Of a stretch of DNA of 64,000 nucleotides, positions 28,038 to 37,365 are shown in pieces. The translations under genes were made by a program, and so were the position numbers. The first letter of the stretch is position 1. Each line of letters begins with the position of its first letter. The notes beneath the pieces are model-generated. The model saw nothing but the letters and a program-made list of their open reading frames with translations. It was not told where the DNA came from and searched no databases. Source of the stretch: Metabacillus indicus LMG 22858 (GTDB lineage: Bacteria; Bacillota; Bacilli; Bacillales; Bacillaceae); NCBI RefSeq assembly GCF_000708755.2, contig NZ_JGVU02000001.1, positions 372,001-436,000 of the forward strand. The letters are read 5' to 3'.

Positions 28038-29468
28038 ATGAAAAAAGAATTATTGCTTGCCTGCGGGCTCATGCTGGCTTTACCAGGTGTACAGGGATTT
28101 GCTGCTGAAAAAACAGATAAATTGTCTGCCTTTCAGCATCAGACGACACAAATGAAGGCCCTGGGTATGGATGACGAGATTCAGTCTTATTATGAAGTAG
28201 AACCGAATGATACTATGGCAAAGGCAACAAATGCTAAAATCGATTCAGTTCTGGCAGGAGAGAACAAGAACAGGAATGCAAGTAATGGAAAAGACGTTGA
28301 CTATTTCAAGTTTGATATAACAGAAGAAGATATGGCGTATTCATTAATAGCTGAAACTATGTTGGATACAACTTCTGAAACGTTGAAAGTCCGTGTGCTT
28401 TCTGAGAATGGCAGTGAGGCTGCAAAGAGTATAACTGAAGATTTTGACGGGGATATTTATCAGTCGATAGAAACAGAACTTTCACCTGGGACCTATTATT
28501 TAGAAGTGACGAATTCCTATTCATCAGAAGCTAATGTGGAGTATTCTCTTTTTCATTTTACATACTCAGACGGTCCATTTGAAACTACAATGGAAAGACT
28601 TTGGGGAGACACGAGATATGATACAGCTGTGGAAGTCTCGAAAAATGGCTGGGAATATTCAGATGTGGCAGTAATTGCAACAGGTAAAGGTTATGCGGAT
28701 GCCTTAAGTGCTACGCCTCTTGCCTTCAGATATGATGCTCCTCTTTTATTAACAAAACCAGAAGGTCTTCCTGAAAGTGTTAAAGAAGAACTCAACCGTT
28801 TAGAGGTTCAGGAGGTTTTTCTTATCGGAGGCACTTCAGCCATTTCAGACAACGTTAAAACAGAGCTTGGAAAAATGAACGTAAAAGTAACGAGACTAAG
28901 CGGGGGAACCCGCTATGAAACATCTGTTAAGGTTGCTGAGGAAATTGGAACAGAAGGATCAGTAGTACTGGCTACAGGCAAAAACTTTGCAGATGCTCTA
29001 TCTATTGCTCCTATTGCAGCTCAGATGAACATGCCTATTTTGCTGACTCAAAAAGATAATGTCCCACAAGAAGTAACAAATTATATTAGAGACTGGGACG
29101 CTGACAAAACTTTTGTAATCGGTGGAGAAGCAGCAATTACAAGCGCTGCTGTGAAGAATTTGCCTGGAAAAGAACGAATCAGCGGTGAAGATCGTTATGA
29201 AACCAACAGTAAAATTATTAACAGATTCCAAGACAACATTGATCCGTTTTTCACGTACATTGCTACCGGAAAAGGTTTCGCTGATGCTCTTGCAGGCTCA
29301 GCCCTTGCATCAAGATATATGAGCCCAATCATTTTGACTAGTCCAACTACTCCAAGTGATTTTACAAAAGAAACAATCAATAAGTATAAAGAAGATACTT
29401 TTACTTATTACATCCTCGGTGGAGAGACGGCTCTCCCTCAAAAAGCAATCGACCAGCTTTTTGAATAA
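28038..29468 (+). CDS. secreted CWB2 cell-wall-binding protein, paralogue 2
   Basis: Protein of 476 residues with the same plan as the gene at 26281. The signal peptide is identical (MKKELLLACGLMLALPGVQGFAAEK), then a somewhat longer N-terminal linker (QHQTTQMKALGMDDE), a pre-peptidase-like domain (VEPNDTMAKATNAK, LSPGTYYLEVTNSY) and three CWB2 domains (ERLWGDTRYDTAVEVS, TRLSGGTRYETSVKVA, ERISGEDRYETNSKII), ending PQKAIDQLFE. The pre-peptidase domain has diverged more than the CWB2 part. A GGGGGA ribosome site precedes the ATG. It arose by tandem duplication. Confidence 0.88.
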   Translation: MKKELLLACGLMLALPGVQGFAAEKTDKLSAFQHQTTQMKALGMDDEIQSYYEVEPNDTMAKATNAKIDSVLAGENKNRNASNGKDVDYFKFDITEEDMAYSLIAETMLDTTSETLKVRVLSENGSEAAKSITEDFDGDIYQSIETELSPGTYYLEVTNSYSSEANVEYSLFHFTYSDGPFETTMERLWGDTRYDTAVEVSKNGWEYSDVAVIATGKGYADALSATPLAFRYDAPLLLTKPEGLPESVKEELNRLEVQEVFLIGGTSAISDNVKTELGKMNVKVTRLSGGTRYETSVKVAEEIGTEGSVVLATGKNFADALSIAPIAAQMNMPILLTQKDNVPQEVTNYIRDWDADKTFVIGGEAAITSAAVKNLPGKERISGEDRYETNSKIINRFQDNIDPFFTYIATGKGFADALAGSALASRYMSPIILTSPTTPSDFTKETINKYKEDTFTYYILGGETALPQKAIDQLFE

Positions 29469-29483
29469 TGCCATAGCATGAGA

Positions 29484-29516
29484 AAGACCGGTGAGCATTA
29501 GCTGCACCGGTCTTTT
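29484..29516. terminator. terminator between convergent genes
   Basis: AAGACCGGTG / CACCGGTCTT stem with an 11-base loop, T run on the plus side. Serves the CWB2 gene and possibly the opposing hydrolase gene. Confidence 0.8.
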
Positions 29517-29531
29517 CCATTTAGAAGTGAT

Positions 29532-30176
29532 TTAAAACCTCTTTATATTCATCATAACATCCTTCAGCACATCTACTGAACCTACCGGATCCTCTGAATC
29601 TTCCAGACTGTGGTCAGCCCCGTTTATGAGGACACGCTCAAGAAATGGATTTTCTGAAAGCTTCTCAAACCGTTCGGGGTCATAGCAAGGGTCTGAATCG
29701 CCGATGATGCATAAACCTCTCTTTTTGCTTGTGTACATGCCCTCAAATACATCATCCCTTTTCAGCAAAGGCGTGAGCCAGACAATTTTCGCATCGAGGA
29801 ATGCCGTTCTCCCAAGTTCAGCAGCAAGTGCGATCGTGCCGAGTGATTTTCCTATCAAGTAAAAGTGTTCATAGGAGTGCGCGCTTAATACGGTATCAAT
29901 GACATGCCGGACATCTCTTTTTAACGCATCATCAAGCTCTTTATCTGAAAATGATTCATAAAAAGGCGACTGGTAGGAGTAGTTGAGATGCAGCACATCC
30001 TCACCGCGGTTCAGGAAAATTCCTGTTGAATAGTGAAACAGCGGGCCCTGCGCTGTATACCCGTAGCCCGGAAACATAATAGCAAGTGTTTTTCCTTGAG
30101 AGGCTTTTTTGAGCAGGGAATAGGAAACAGTGCCGTCTTTGTAGCCTGTGATGGAATCTTTCTGGATTTGGACCAT
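29532..30176 (-). CDS. small alpha/beta hydrolase
   Basis: Alpha/beta-hydrolase-fold protein of 214 residues. The nucleophile elbow is GKSLGT, the acid is in IGDSDPCYD and the His in NGADHSLE. The oxyanion region is FPGYGYTAQGPLF. It is smaller than most esterases (no lid domain) and has no signal peptide. It resembles dienelactone-hydrolase-like or dipeptidyl-hydrolase-like small cytoplasmic enzymes. Substrate unknown. GAGAGGA upstream of the ATG serves as ribosome site. A 13-bp palindrome TAGTATGATACTA at 30198-30210 lies just upstream of the gene. Confidence 0.78.
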   Translation of the reverse strand: MVQIQKDSITGYKDGTVSYSLLKKASQGKTLAIMFPGYGYTAQGPLFHYSTGIFLNRGEDVLHLNYSYQSPFYESFSDKELDDALKRDVRHVIDTVLSAHSYEHFYLIGKSLGTIALAAELGRTAFLDAKIVWLTPLLKRDDVFEGMYTSKKRGLCIIGDSDPCYDPERFEKLSENPFLERVLINGADHSLEDSEDPVGSVDVLKDVMMNIKRF

Positions 30177-30329
30177 TGGATTTTATCCTCTCTTTTTTAG
30201 TATGATACTACTAATTCCACTAATTGGGTGCAGATTCCTTTCTTGAGTAAAAAAGAAGCTTATCTTTCGCCGGGAGAGGGTAATACATTTGGTGGCGCTA
30301 TGATAACACTATAGAAAAAAGGTGAGCAG

Positions 30330-31283
30330 ATGATCCGGTTTGAGAATGTGACAAAGGTATACAAAGACGGTACGAAGGCAGTAAACGCCCTGGACTTAAC
30401 AATAGAAAAAGGTGAGTTTTTTGTCTTTATCGGGCCTTCGGGATGCGGCAAGACGACGACGATGAAAATGATCAACAGGCTGATTGATGCCACAGACGGC
30501 ACTGTCAGCATAGATGGCAAAAATGTTCATGATTACGACATTCACGAACTGCGGTGGAATATAGGGTATGTTCTTCAGCAAATTGCGCTTTTTCCTCATA
30601 TGACGATTGAAGAAAACATCGCGATTGTTCCTGAACTGAGGGGATGGAATGCAGAGAAAATACGGCAACGCACAGATGAACTTCTGGATATGGTAGGGCT
30701 TGATCCGGATACATACAGAACAAGAAAACCGAATGAGCTGTCAGGCGGTCAGCAGCAGAGAATCGGGGTCATCAGAGCTCTTGCTGCAGACCCGGATATT
30801 ATTTTAATGGATGAACCTTTTAGTGCACTAGACCCGATCAGCAGGGAAAAACTGCAGCAGGATATCATAGACCTGCAAAAACGTATTCATAAGACGATTG
30901 TGTTTGTGACTCATGATATGCAGGAGGCCCTTGCTCTTGGTGACCGGATTTGTGTGATGAAAGACGGGGAAGCCGTGCAAATTGACACCCCTGAAGCGCT
31001 CGTCAGACGTCCCACCAGCGATTTTGTCAAAGAATTTATCGGGAACAGAGGACAGGCTGCTGTTCTGGAAGGATCCATTGAACCCTGGATCAGGCCTCTG
31101 CAGGAAACAGATCCGCTCAAAAAGCCGATATCTTTTACGGCTGACCGGCAGGAAGCCCTCCAGAGACTGGGGACAGAAGACATGATTCCTGTTGAGCGGA
31201 ACGGACAGATTATCGGGACCATAACGAGAGAGTCCGCGGTACAGTTCTTAGCCGGCCGTGCGGAAGAAAGAGGGAGAGTATGA
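30330..31283 (+). CDS. ABC transporter ATPase, quaternary-amine/ergothioneine type (OpuFA/EgtV-like)
   Basis: ABC ATPase of 317 residues of the OpuCA/ProV family. Walker A is GPSGCGKTT, the signature LSGGQQQR, Walker B IILMDEPFSALD, with His switch VFVTHDMQE. The C-terminal regulatory part is short with only a CBS remnant (MIPVERNGQIIGTITRESAV), unlike OpuCA with two full CBS domains. The downstream gene overlaps by four bases and encodes a permease fused to its binding protein, the arrangement described for OpuFAB (compatible solutes) and EgtUV (ergothioneine). A weak SigB-like pair (GCTTAT, 14 bases, GGGTAA) lies at 30258-30283. Confidence 0.88.
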   Translation: MIRFENVTKVYKDGTKAVNALDLTIEKGEFFVFIGPSGCGKTTTMKMINRLIDATDGTVSIDGKNVHDYDIHELRWNIGYVLQQIALFPHMTIEENIAIVPELRGWNAEKIRQRTDELLDMVGLDPDTYRTRKPNELSGGQQQRIGVIRALAADPDIILMDEPFSALDPISREKLQQDIIDLQKRIHKTIVFVTHDMQEALALGDRICVMKDGEAVQIDTPEALVRRPTSDFVKEFIGNRGQAAVLEGSIEPWIRPLQETDPLKKPISFTADRQEALQRLGTEDMIPVERNGQIIGTITRESAVQFLAGRAEERGRV

Positions 31284-32800
31284 CGGCATTTATTGACGTA
31301 TTTAAAGAACGGCAAAGCGAGCTTTTAGCTGCTTTGCTTGAGCATATCCAGATCTCATTTATTGCTTTACTGCTCGCGGTCGCCATTTCCATTCCGCTGG
31401 GCATTTATCTGACTAGAAAATCAGGAGCCGCAGAAGGAGTGATTGGTGTTTCTGCCGTCCTGCAGACCATTCCGTCACTTGCCCTTCTCGGACTGCTGAT
31501 TCCTCTTGTTGGCATTGGAGTAGTGCCTGCCATTATTGCACTGGTCATCTATGCACTGCTTCCGATTCTGAGAAATACGTACACCGGCATCAAAGAAGTG
31601 GATTCTTCCTTAATTGAAGCGGCCCGTGCGATGGGGATGAACAGCATGAAACGGCTGTATAAAGTAGAACTGCCCCTTGCCATGCCGGTCATCATGGCTG
31701 GTATCCGCACGGCGATGGTACTGATCGTTGGAACTACCACACTTGCGGCCCTTATTGGTGCAGGCGGACTCGGAAAACTCATTCTGCTTGGAATCGACAG
31801 AAATGACAACATGCTGATTTTGCTAGGAGCGATTCCTGCAGCCCTGCTTGCTATTTTCTTTGATGCTGTTCTGCGGGGCGTTGAAAAAGCGGCATCGAGG
31901 CGATCAATGAAAGTAATCGGCATTGCAGGATTAATTGCCATACTGGCTGTTGCTGTGCCGCTTGCGTTTGGTGCCGGCAAGAAAGACATTGTCATTGCAG
32001 GAAAACTGGGGGCTGAACCGGAAATTCTGATCAATATGTACAAACTGCTGATCGAGCAGGAGACGGATCTTGAGGTTGAATTAAAGCCCGGTCTTGGAAA
32101 AACGACATTCGTCTTTAACGCTCTAAAATCAGGAGATATTGATATTTACCCTGAATTTACAGGAACAGCGATTACGACCTTTTTAAAAGAAGAGGCCGTC
32201 AGCACTGACCGGAAAGAAGTATACGAGCAGGCAAAAGCAGGTATGCTCAAGAAGTTTGACATGGCATATCTTGAGCCGATGTCATTCAACAATACGTATA
32301 CACTCGCTGTGCCTAAGGAAGCTGCAGAACAGTACAGCCTTGAAAAAATGTCAGATCTTAAACCGGCTGCAGGGAATATAAAAGCAGGGTTCACTCTTGA
32401 GTTTTCGGACAGGGAGGATGGCTACAAAGGCATACAGAAAGTTTACGGCACCACCTTTGCAAACTTAAAAACAATGGAGCCTAAGCTCAGGTATGAAGCC
32501 ATTCAGACAGGCGAAATCAATTTAATTGATGCTTACTCGACAGACAGTGAGCTGAAACAATATAATCTTTTAGTGCTTGAAGATGATAAAAAACTGTTTC
32601 CACCCTATCAGGGAGCACCGCTGCTGAGAAAAGAAACGCTCGATCAGCATCCAGAACTCCAGAAAGCCCTGAATCAATTGTCAGGAAAAATAACGGATGA
32701 CGAAATGAGAGAAATGAACTATCAGGTAAATGTTGAAGGGCAATCTGCTGCAGAAGTTGCTGAGCAGTACTTAAGTAATGAAGGTTTATTAGGGAAATAA
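31280..32800 (+). CDS. fused permease and substrate-binding protein (OpuFB/EgtU-like)
   Basis: Single polypeptide of 506 residues. Residues about 1-220 form an OpuCB-type permease with about six helices and the coupling segment EAARAMGMNSMKRLYKVELP. After a further helix, residues about 235-505 form an OpuAC-type binding domain facing outside (KDIVIAGKLGAEPEILINMYKLL, DIYPEFTGTAITTF, DAYSTDSELKQYNL, FPPYQGAPLLRKE). Fusion removes the need for a lipoprotein. Two described relatives share this plan: OpuFB of Bacillus species (glycine betaine and similar solutes) and EgtU of streptococci (ergothioneine). Pocket residues cannot be assigned here without a structure-based alignment. Confidence 0.87.
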   Translation: MTAFIDVFKERQSELLAALLEHIQISFIALLLAVAISIPLGIYLTRKSGAAEGVIGVSAVLQTIPSLALLGLLIPLVGIGVVPAIIALVIYALLPILRNTYTGIKEVDSSLIEAARAMGMNSMKRLYKVELPLAMPVIMAGIRTAMVLIVGTTTLAALIGAGGLGKLILLGIDRNDNMLILLGAIPAALLAIFFDAVLRGVEKAASRRSMKVIGIAGLIAILAVAVPLAFGAGKKDIVIAGKLGAEPEILINMYKLLIEQETDLEVELKPGLGKTTFVFNALKSGDIDIYPEFTGTAITTFLKEEAVSTDRKEVYEQAKAGMLKKFDMAYLEPMSFNNTYTLAVPKEAAEQYSLEKMSDLKPAAGNIKAGFTLEFSDREDGYKGIQKVYGTTFANLKTMEPKLRYEAIQTGEINLIDAYSTDSELKQYNLLVLEDDKKLFPPYQGAPLLRKETLDQHPELQKALNQLSGKITDDEMREMNYQVNVEGQSAAEVAEQYLSNEGLLGK

Positions 32801-32805
32801 GGAGC

Positions 32806-32840
32806 AAGAGGGAGAATGTCATGATTCTCTCTCTTTTTCT
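32806..32840 (+). terminator. terminator after the fused transporter gene
   Basis: AGAGGGAGAAT / ATTCTCTCTCT stem (G-U tolerant) around GTCATG, then TTTTTCT. Confidence 0.8.
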
Positions 32841-32919
32841 GATGGATGTGTTAGACAAAAAGGATTTCTGACAGAAAACAAGAATAAAGAAAGAAGATCA
32901 TTCCGGAGGTGAAGCACAA

Positions 32920-33849
32920 ATGAAAGCTGACGGAGTATTTGAAGGCGGAGGAGTCCGGGGCATTGCGTTTACAGGTGCTATTCAGGCAATGGAGGAAGAA
33001 AAAATTGAATGGGAGCGCCTTGCAGGGACATCTGCGGGTGCAGTCATTGCCGCTCTTTTGGCAGCAGGCTATAAAAGCTATGAAATCAGGGAGCATCTCA
33101 TAGAGCTGGATTTTACAAAATTCAGGGGCAGAACCTTTTTGAATTATATCCCAATCATCGGCGGACTGCTCCAGCTTATGATTCATCTCGGTTTTTACAA
33201 AAACAGCTATCTGGAAGAATGGATAGACGGTCTCCTTTCGGCAAAAGGGATTCGCACGTTTGCAGACCTGCCCCAAGATAAGCTGAAAATCATTGCATCA
33301 GACGTATCCAATGGCGAAATACTTATCCTGCCCGATGATCTGCCCAAATATAAGATGAAACCCTCCGATCTGAAAGTCTCTAAGGCGGTTATGATGAGCG
33401 CATCGATTCCCTTTTTCTTCAGGCCGGTAAAATGGAAATCATCTTCCCAGTTCACTTCCTATATATTAGATGGCGGATTGCTGAGTAATTTTCCGATCTG
33501 GCTGTTTGATTCGAAAGAAGAACCGCGCTTTCCAACCTTCGGATTCCGTTTTATTAAAGAAGAAATCAGAGCGGGGGCTGTTATACCGACACCCGTTCAT
33601 CTTTTCAAAAATATGTTCAAAACGATGCTGCAGGCACACGATTTGAGGCATCTGACAGAAGAAACAAGAGAACGGACCGTACAAATCCCCACAGGAGGAA
33701 TAACAGCAACTGATTTTGATTTGAATAAAGACGAAATCGAGTTTTTGTATCAATCAGGGTATTCTTCCGCACAGCAGTTTCTGAAGAGCTTTGATTTTCA
33801 GAAATATAAAGAAATACGAAAAAAAACCAAAAACGCTGCGGGTCTGTAA
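32920..33849 (+). CDS. patatin-like phospholipase
   Basis: Patatin-family acyl hydrolase of 309 residues, cytoplasmic (no signal peptide). It shows the oxyanion motif FEGGGVRGIA near the N-terminus, the nucleophile in GTSAGAV and the catalytic Asp in DGGLLSNFPI, i.e. the full Ser-Asp dyad. Bacterial relatives hydrolyse phospholipids or lysophospholipids, with roles in membrane turnover. The ATG follows a strong GGAGGTGA site. Monocistronic. The C-terminal part (about 210-309) is basic and could contact membrane, which is inference. Confidence 0.88.
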   Translation: MKADGVFEGGGVRGIAFTGAIQAMEEEKIEWERLAGTSAGAVIAALLAAGYKSYEIREHLIELDFTKFRGRTFLNYIPIIGGLLQLMIHLGFYKNSYLEEWIDGLLSAKGIRTFADLPQDKLKIIASDVSNGEILILPDDLPKYKMKPSDLKVSKAVMMSASIPFFFRPVKWKSSSQFTSYILDGGLLSNFPIWLFDSKEEPRFPTFGFRFIKEEIRAGAVIPTPVHLFKNMFKTMLQAHDLRHLTEETRERTVQIPTGGITATDFDLNKDEIEFLYQSGYSSAQQFLKSFDFQKYKEIRKKTKNAAGL

Positions 33850-33897
33850 CTGGCCCGCTTATTTGCAGTTTATGCTGGTATCTTATTCAAATTTGAC

Positions 33898-33920
33898 TAT
33901 AATAGAAGATGAAGCTTCAT
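33898..33920 (+). promoter_or_regulatory. -10 element and operator-like palindrome before the MFS gene
   Basis: TATAAT (33898-33903) is followed at the expected start site by the perfect 12-bp palindrome ATGAAGCTTCAT (33909-33920), 29 bases before the ATG. The -35 is weak. The layout resembles repressor control of multidrug exporter genes, but no regulator gene is adjacent. Confidence 0.5.
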
Positions 33921-33948
33921 AAACTTAACTATTAAGGAAGTGAAGGAA

Positions 33949-35457
33949 ATGGACGCATCTCAACAACATACCCGGCTGGTTGTCGCAGGTCTTCTCCTCG
34001 GTATTTTTATGGCTGCAATTGATAATACCATTGTTGCAACTGCCCTGGGATCGATTGTCAGTGATCTTGGAGGACTTGATCAATTCGTGTGGGTGACGTC
34101 TGCCTATATGGTGACGGTCCTTGCGGGTATGCCGATTTTTGGAAAGCTTTCTGATATGTACGGACGAAAACGGTTTTTCATCATTGGACTTATCATTTTT
34201 CTTGCAGGATCTGCCCTGTGCGGGATTGCACAGAACATTACTCAGCTGAGCATCTTCAGGGCTATACAGGGAGTTGGCGGCGGTGCGCTTCTGCCAATTG
34301 CATTTACCATTGTGTTTGATATTTTTCCGCCGGAAAAACGCGGGAAAATGACAGGACTTTTAGGTGCAGTGTTCGGATCTGCATCTGTTTTCGGCCCGCT
34401 GATCGGAGCGTATTTAACAGAATACATCAGCTGGCACTGGGTTTTTTATGTGAACATTCCGATCGGCCTTTTATCTGTCATTCTTGTCGGAAAGTTTTAT
34501 CATGAAAAAGCAAAGCTTGAAAGGCAGAAAATTGACTGGGCCGGTGCCCTCACGCTTGTAGCCGGCGTTGTCAGTCTTATGTTTGCTCTTGAGCTTGGAG
34601 GAAAAGAGTTTTCCTGGACTTCATGGCAGTCCTATTCCTTGTTCGGCTCTTTCGTCTTATTTTTGATTTTATTTTTAGTGGCCGAAACAAAAGCAAAAGA
34701 TCCAATCATTTCCTTCTGGATGTTTAAAAGCAGGCTGTTTGCAAGTTCACAGATCCTTGCTTTTTTGTACGGGGGGTCATTTATTATTCTTACGATCTTC
34801 ATTCCGATTTTCGTTCAGGCTGTATACGGGGGATCAGCAACAAGTGCCGGTTACATTCTTATGCCACTTATGCTTGGGTCTGTTGTCGGCAGCGGGCTTG
34901 CGGGTGCATTTATGACTAAAACAAGCTACCGCAGCATTATGTTTGTTTCCATCATTTCCTTTATAGCCGGAATGGGGCTGCTCAGCACGATGACTCCGGA
35001 CACGGGAAGGCTGCTGCTGACGCTGTTTATGATACTTTCAGGATGTGGCGTCGGATTTTCCTTTTCGCTCCTACCAAATGCGTCCATTCATAATCTGGAC
35101 CCTCGTTTCAGAGGTTCAGCGAACGCAACGAATGCCTTTTTCAGATCGCTTGGGATGACAATCGGAGTGACAATCTTCGGAGCTATTCAAACAAAAATCT
35201 TCATAAGAGAGCTTGAAAATGCCGGTTCTGCCGGCAGCGGTTTTGATATGGGCAATCCTCAGGGGATTTTTCAGCCGGAAGTACGGGAGCAGATTCCTCC
35301 CGGGGTGCTTGAACCGGTTGTAAATGCGATGTCAGATTCAATTACCGCCATGTTCCTGTTTGCCCTTATTCCGCTTGGAGCTGCCCTGATCACCGTCTTT
35401 TTCATGGGTAAAACAAGACTGATCACCGGGAAGAAAGAAGAAGTATCCGCCAATTAA
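33949..35457 (+). CDS. MFS multidrug exporter, DHA2 (14-helix EmrB/QacA) type
   Basis: Drug:proton antiporter of 502 residues. Motif D1 (LGIFMAAIDNTIVATALG) in helix 1, motif A (GKLSDMYGRKRFF) between helices 2 and 3, and motif C-like glycines around GLLGAVFGSASVFGPLIG in helix 5 are typical of 14-helix exporters. The acidic Asp in helix 1 fits QacA-like cation export, though the substrate cannot be predicted. ATG 33949 is chosen over GTG 33940 because AAGGAAG at 33934-33940 is correctly spaced only for the ATG. Monocistronic, with a terminator after it. Confidence 0.9.
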   Translation: MDASQQHTRLVVAGLLLGIFMAAIDNTIVATALGSIVSDLGGLDQFVWVTSAYMVTVLAGMPIFGKLSDMYGRKRFFIIGLIIFLAGSALCGIAQNITQLSIFRAIQGVGGGALLPIAFTIVFDIFPPEKRGKMTGLLGAVFGSASVFGPLIGAYLTEYISWHWVFYVNIPIGLLSVILVGKFYHEKAKLERQKIDWAGALTLVAGVVSLMFALELGGKEFSWTSWQSYSLFGSFVLFLILFLVAETKAKDPIISFWMFKSRLFASSQILAFLYGGSFIILTIFIPIFVQAVYGGSATSAGYILMPLMLGSVVGSGLAGAFMTKTSYRSIMFVSIISFIAGMGLLSTMTPDTGRLLLTLFMILSGCGVGFSFSLLPNASIHNLDPRFRGSANATNAFFRSLGMTIGVTIFGAIQTKIFIRELENAGSAGSGFDMGNPQGIFQPEVREQIPPGVLEPVVNAMSDSITAMFLFALIPLGAALITVFFMGKTRLITGKKEEVSAN

Positions 35458-35460
35458 AAA

Positions 35461-35503
35461 GAGAGCTTAAATGAAGCGTACTGCTTTGTTTAGGCTCTTT
35501 TTT
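35461..35503 (+). terminator. terminator after the MFS gene
   Basis: A 14-bp stem (several G-U pairs) between 35464-35477 and 35483-35496 with a GTACT loop, followed by CTTTTTTATT. The rest of the gap to 35741 shows no recognised element beyond the ribosome site of the next gene. Confidence 0.75.
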
Positions 35504-35741
35504 ATTGCGGAAGGTTTTAAAAAAAATGAGCCGAAAGACGGTCTAATCAGATATACTTCCGTATACTGCGAGTATTTATTCGCTATTATAAGGAGAATCA
35601 GAACCTGTCCATGTTCCTGTTTTGAATGGGATTGAACATACCATAGGAAGACATAGGAATATAAAACTAGTTTGAATTTTTTGATAATATGATCTTTTTC
35701 CTCTAGGATTGTAAGCAAATGACAAGAGGAGTTGGGAAAAT

Positions 35742-37358
35742 TTGAAGAAAAAGGCGATTCCTGTTTTGCTGACAGCGAGCTTCCTGCTTGCCCCTGCAGT
35801 CAGCGCAGAAACACCATACTATGGAAAAACGTATACACAGCCCGAACAAGTGAGGCCGCTTTTTCCCGATGTTTCACTAACTGATGAAACACCGGCTTTT
35901 ACTAAAGGTGAAGAGGCCTTTACCACCCAGGAGGAAATGCTTGCTTACATAGAAGAACTCAAAAAAAAATCTCCATACGTATCAGTAAAAGAGATTGGCA
36001 GATCGCAAAACGGAATGGCGATTCCTGCGCTTTACTTTACAAAGGACGGGAGCATAAAACCGAGCTACGCATCGCGTAAGCCGACGGTCTGGATTCAGAG
36101 CCAGATTCACGGAAATGAGCCTGCAAGCGGTGAATCCATTCTCGCCATCGCAAATCGTCTGACTGGCGAACTTGGGAATGAGCTGCTCGATGATATCAAT
36201 ATTATTATTGTTCCACGTGTAAATCCGGATGGTTCTTACAATTTTAAACGACAGCTTCAAAATGGCCTTGACGGCAACCGTGACCACGTCAAGCTTGAAT
36301 CGCCGGAAGTCCAGGCCATCCACAGAGAATATAATAAGTACACGCCTGAAGTTGTCATTGATGCCCATGAATATACGCCATACACCCGCTCGTTCGACCG
36401 GTTTGGGGAAGAGGGTCTTCTGAAATATCATGATATCCTGCTGCTGTCAGGCAGAAATTTAAACATTCCTGAAAAAATCAGAACCATGTCAGACAGCCTC
36501 TATGTTGAACCAACGTTTGCTGCACTTGAAGATCAAGGGTTTTCAGCTGACCGTTATTATACATCGGCTGTGACAAATGGTGAAATCGATATTTTAGAAG
36601 GAGGGACAGAACCGCGCATCGGAAGAAACTCCTTTGGACTGCAGCCTGCTTTTTCGTTCCTTGTGGAAAGCAGGGGCATTGATATTGGGCGAGAGGACTT
36701 CGGGCGCAGGGTTGCAGCACAGATTGAAACACATGAAAACATCTTAAGACAAACAGCAGAAAATGCCCGAAAAGTGAAAGTGACCGTTGCAGCTGAACGG
36801 GCAAAGCTAGTTAAAAAAGGTCTGCTTCCAAAAGACAATGATCCTGTTTATGTGAACAGTGAAGCATTGGAAATAGATGGACAAACTCTTGAAATGATTG
36901 ATATTGCAAGCGGAACCGTTCAGGATGTGCCTGTTAACTACTTCAGTGCAACAGAAGCTGTTCCGACATTGACACGCGAGCGTCCGACTGCATATGTCCT
37001 GCAGCCTGATCAGGGTGATGCTGCAGCAAGGCTGATGAATCAGGGGGTAAAAGGATTTAAGCTTCCGAAACAAATGAAACTCCCTGTTGAAGCCTATCAG
37101 ATAACAAGCAAAGAAGAGACGGAACAGTACGAAGGAAAGCAGCTGGTCGAAGTAGAGACAGAGCTCACTAAAAAAGAGGTCGTTTTCTCGAAAGGCTCAT
37201 ATATCTTCCTGTCTGCTCAGCCGCAAAATAATCTGCTGTCTCTTTCCCTTGAGCCCGAGTCGATTGACAGCTATGTAACATTCGGCTATATTCCGTCAGA
37301 GATTGGAGAAGAATTGCCGGTTTACCGGTTTATGTTTGATGGAAAAAAGCTGAAGTAA
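35742..37358 (+). CDS. secreted M14 zinc carboxypeptidase
   Basis: Secreted metallopeptidase of 538 residues. Signal peptide MKKKAIPVLLTASFLLAPAVSAE. The M14 zinc ligands HxxE are in QIHGNEPASGES and the third His in VIDAHEYTPY; VPRVNPDGSYNFKR holds substrate-carboxylate residues, and the catalytic Glu is in FLVESRGIDIG. The extra region after about residue 340 is predicted beta-rich. It would remove C-terminal residues from peptides outside the cell. The start is TTG with AGAGGAG about ten bases upstream; no better start preserves the signal peptide. Confidence 0.87.
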   Translation: MKKKAIPVLLTASFLLAPAVSAETPYYGKTYTQPEQVRPLFPDVSLTDETPAFTKGEEAFTTQEEMLAYIEELKKKSPYVSVKEIGRSQNGMAIPALYFTKDGSIKPSYASRKPTVWIQSQIHGNEPASGESILAIANRLTGELGNELLDDINIIIVPRVNPDGSYNFKRQLQNGLDGNRDHVKLESPEVQAIHREYNKYTPEVVIDAHEYTPYTRSFDRFGEEGLLKYHDILLLSGRNLNIPEKIRTMSDSLYVEPTFAALEDQGFSADRYYTSAVTNGEIDILEGGTEPRIGRNSFGLQPAFSFLVESRGIDIGREDFGRRVAAQIETHENILRQTAENARKVKVTVAAERAKLVKKGLLPKDNDPVYVNSEALEIDGQTLEMIDIASGTVQDVPVNYFSATEAVPTLTRERPTAYVLQPDQGDAAARLMNQGVKGFKLPKQMKLPVEAYQITSKEETEQYEGKQLVEVETELTKKEVVFSKGSYIFLSAQPQNNLLSLSLEPESIDSYVTFGYIPSEIGEELPVYRFMFDGKKLK

Positions 37359-37365
37359 GGTAATA

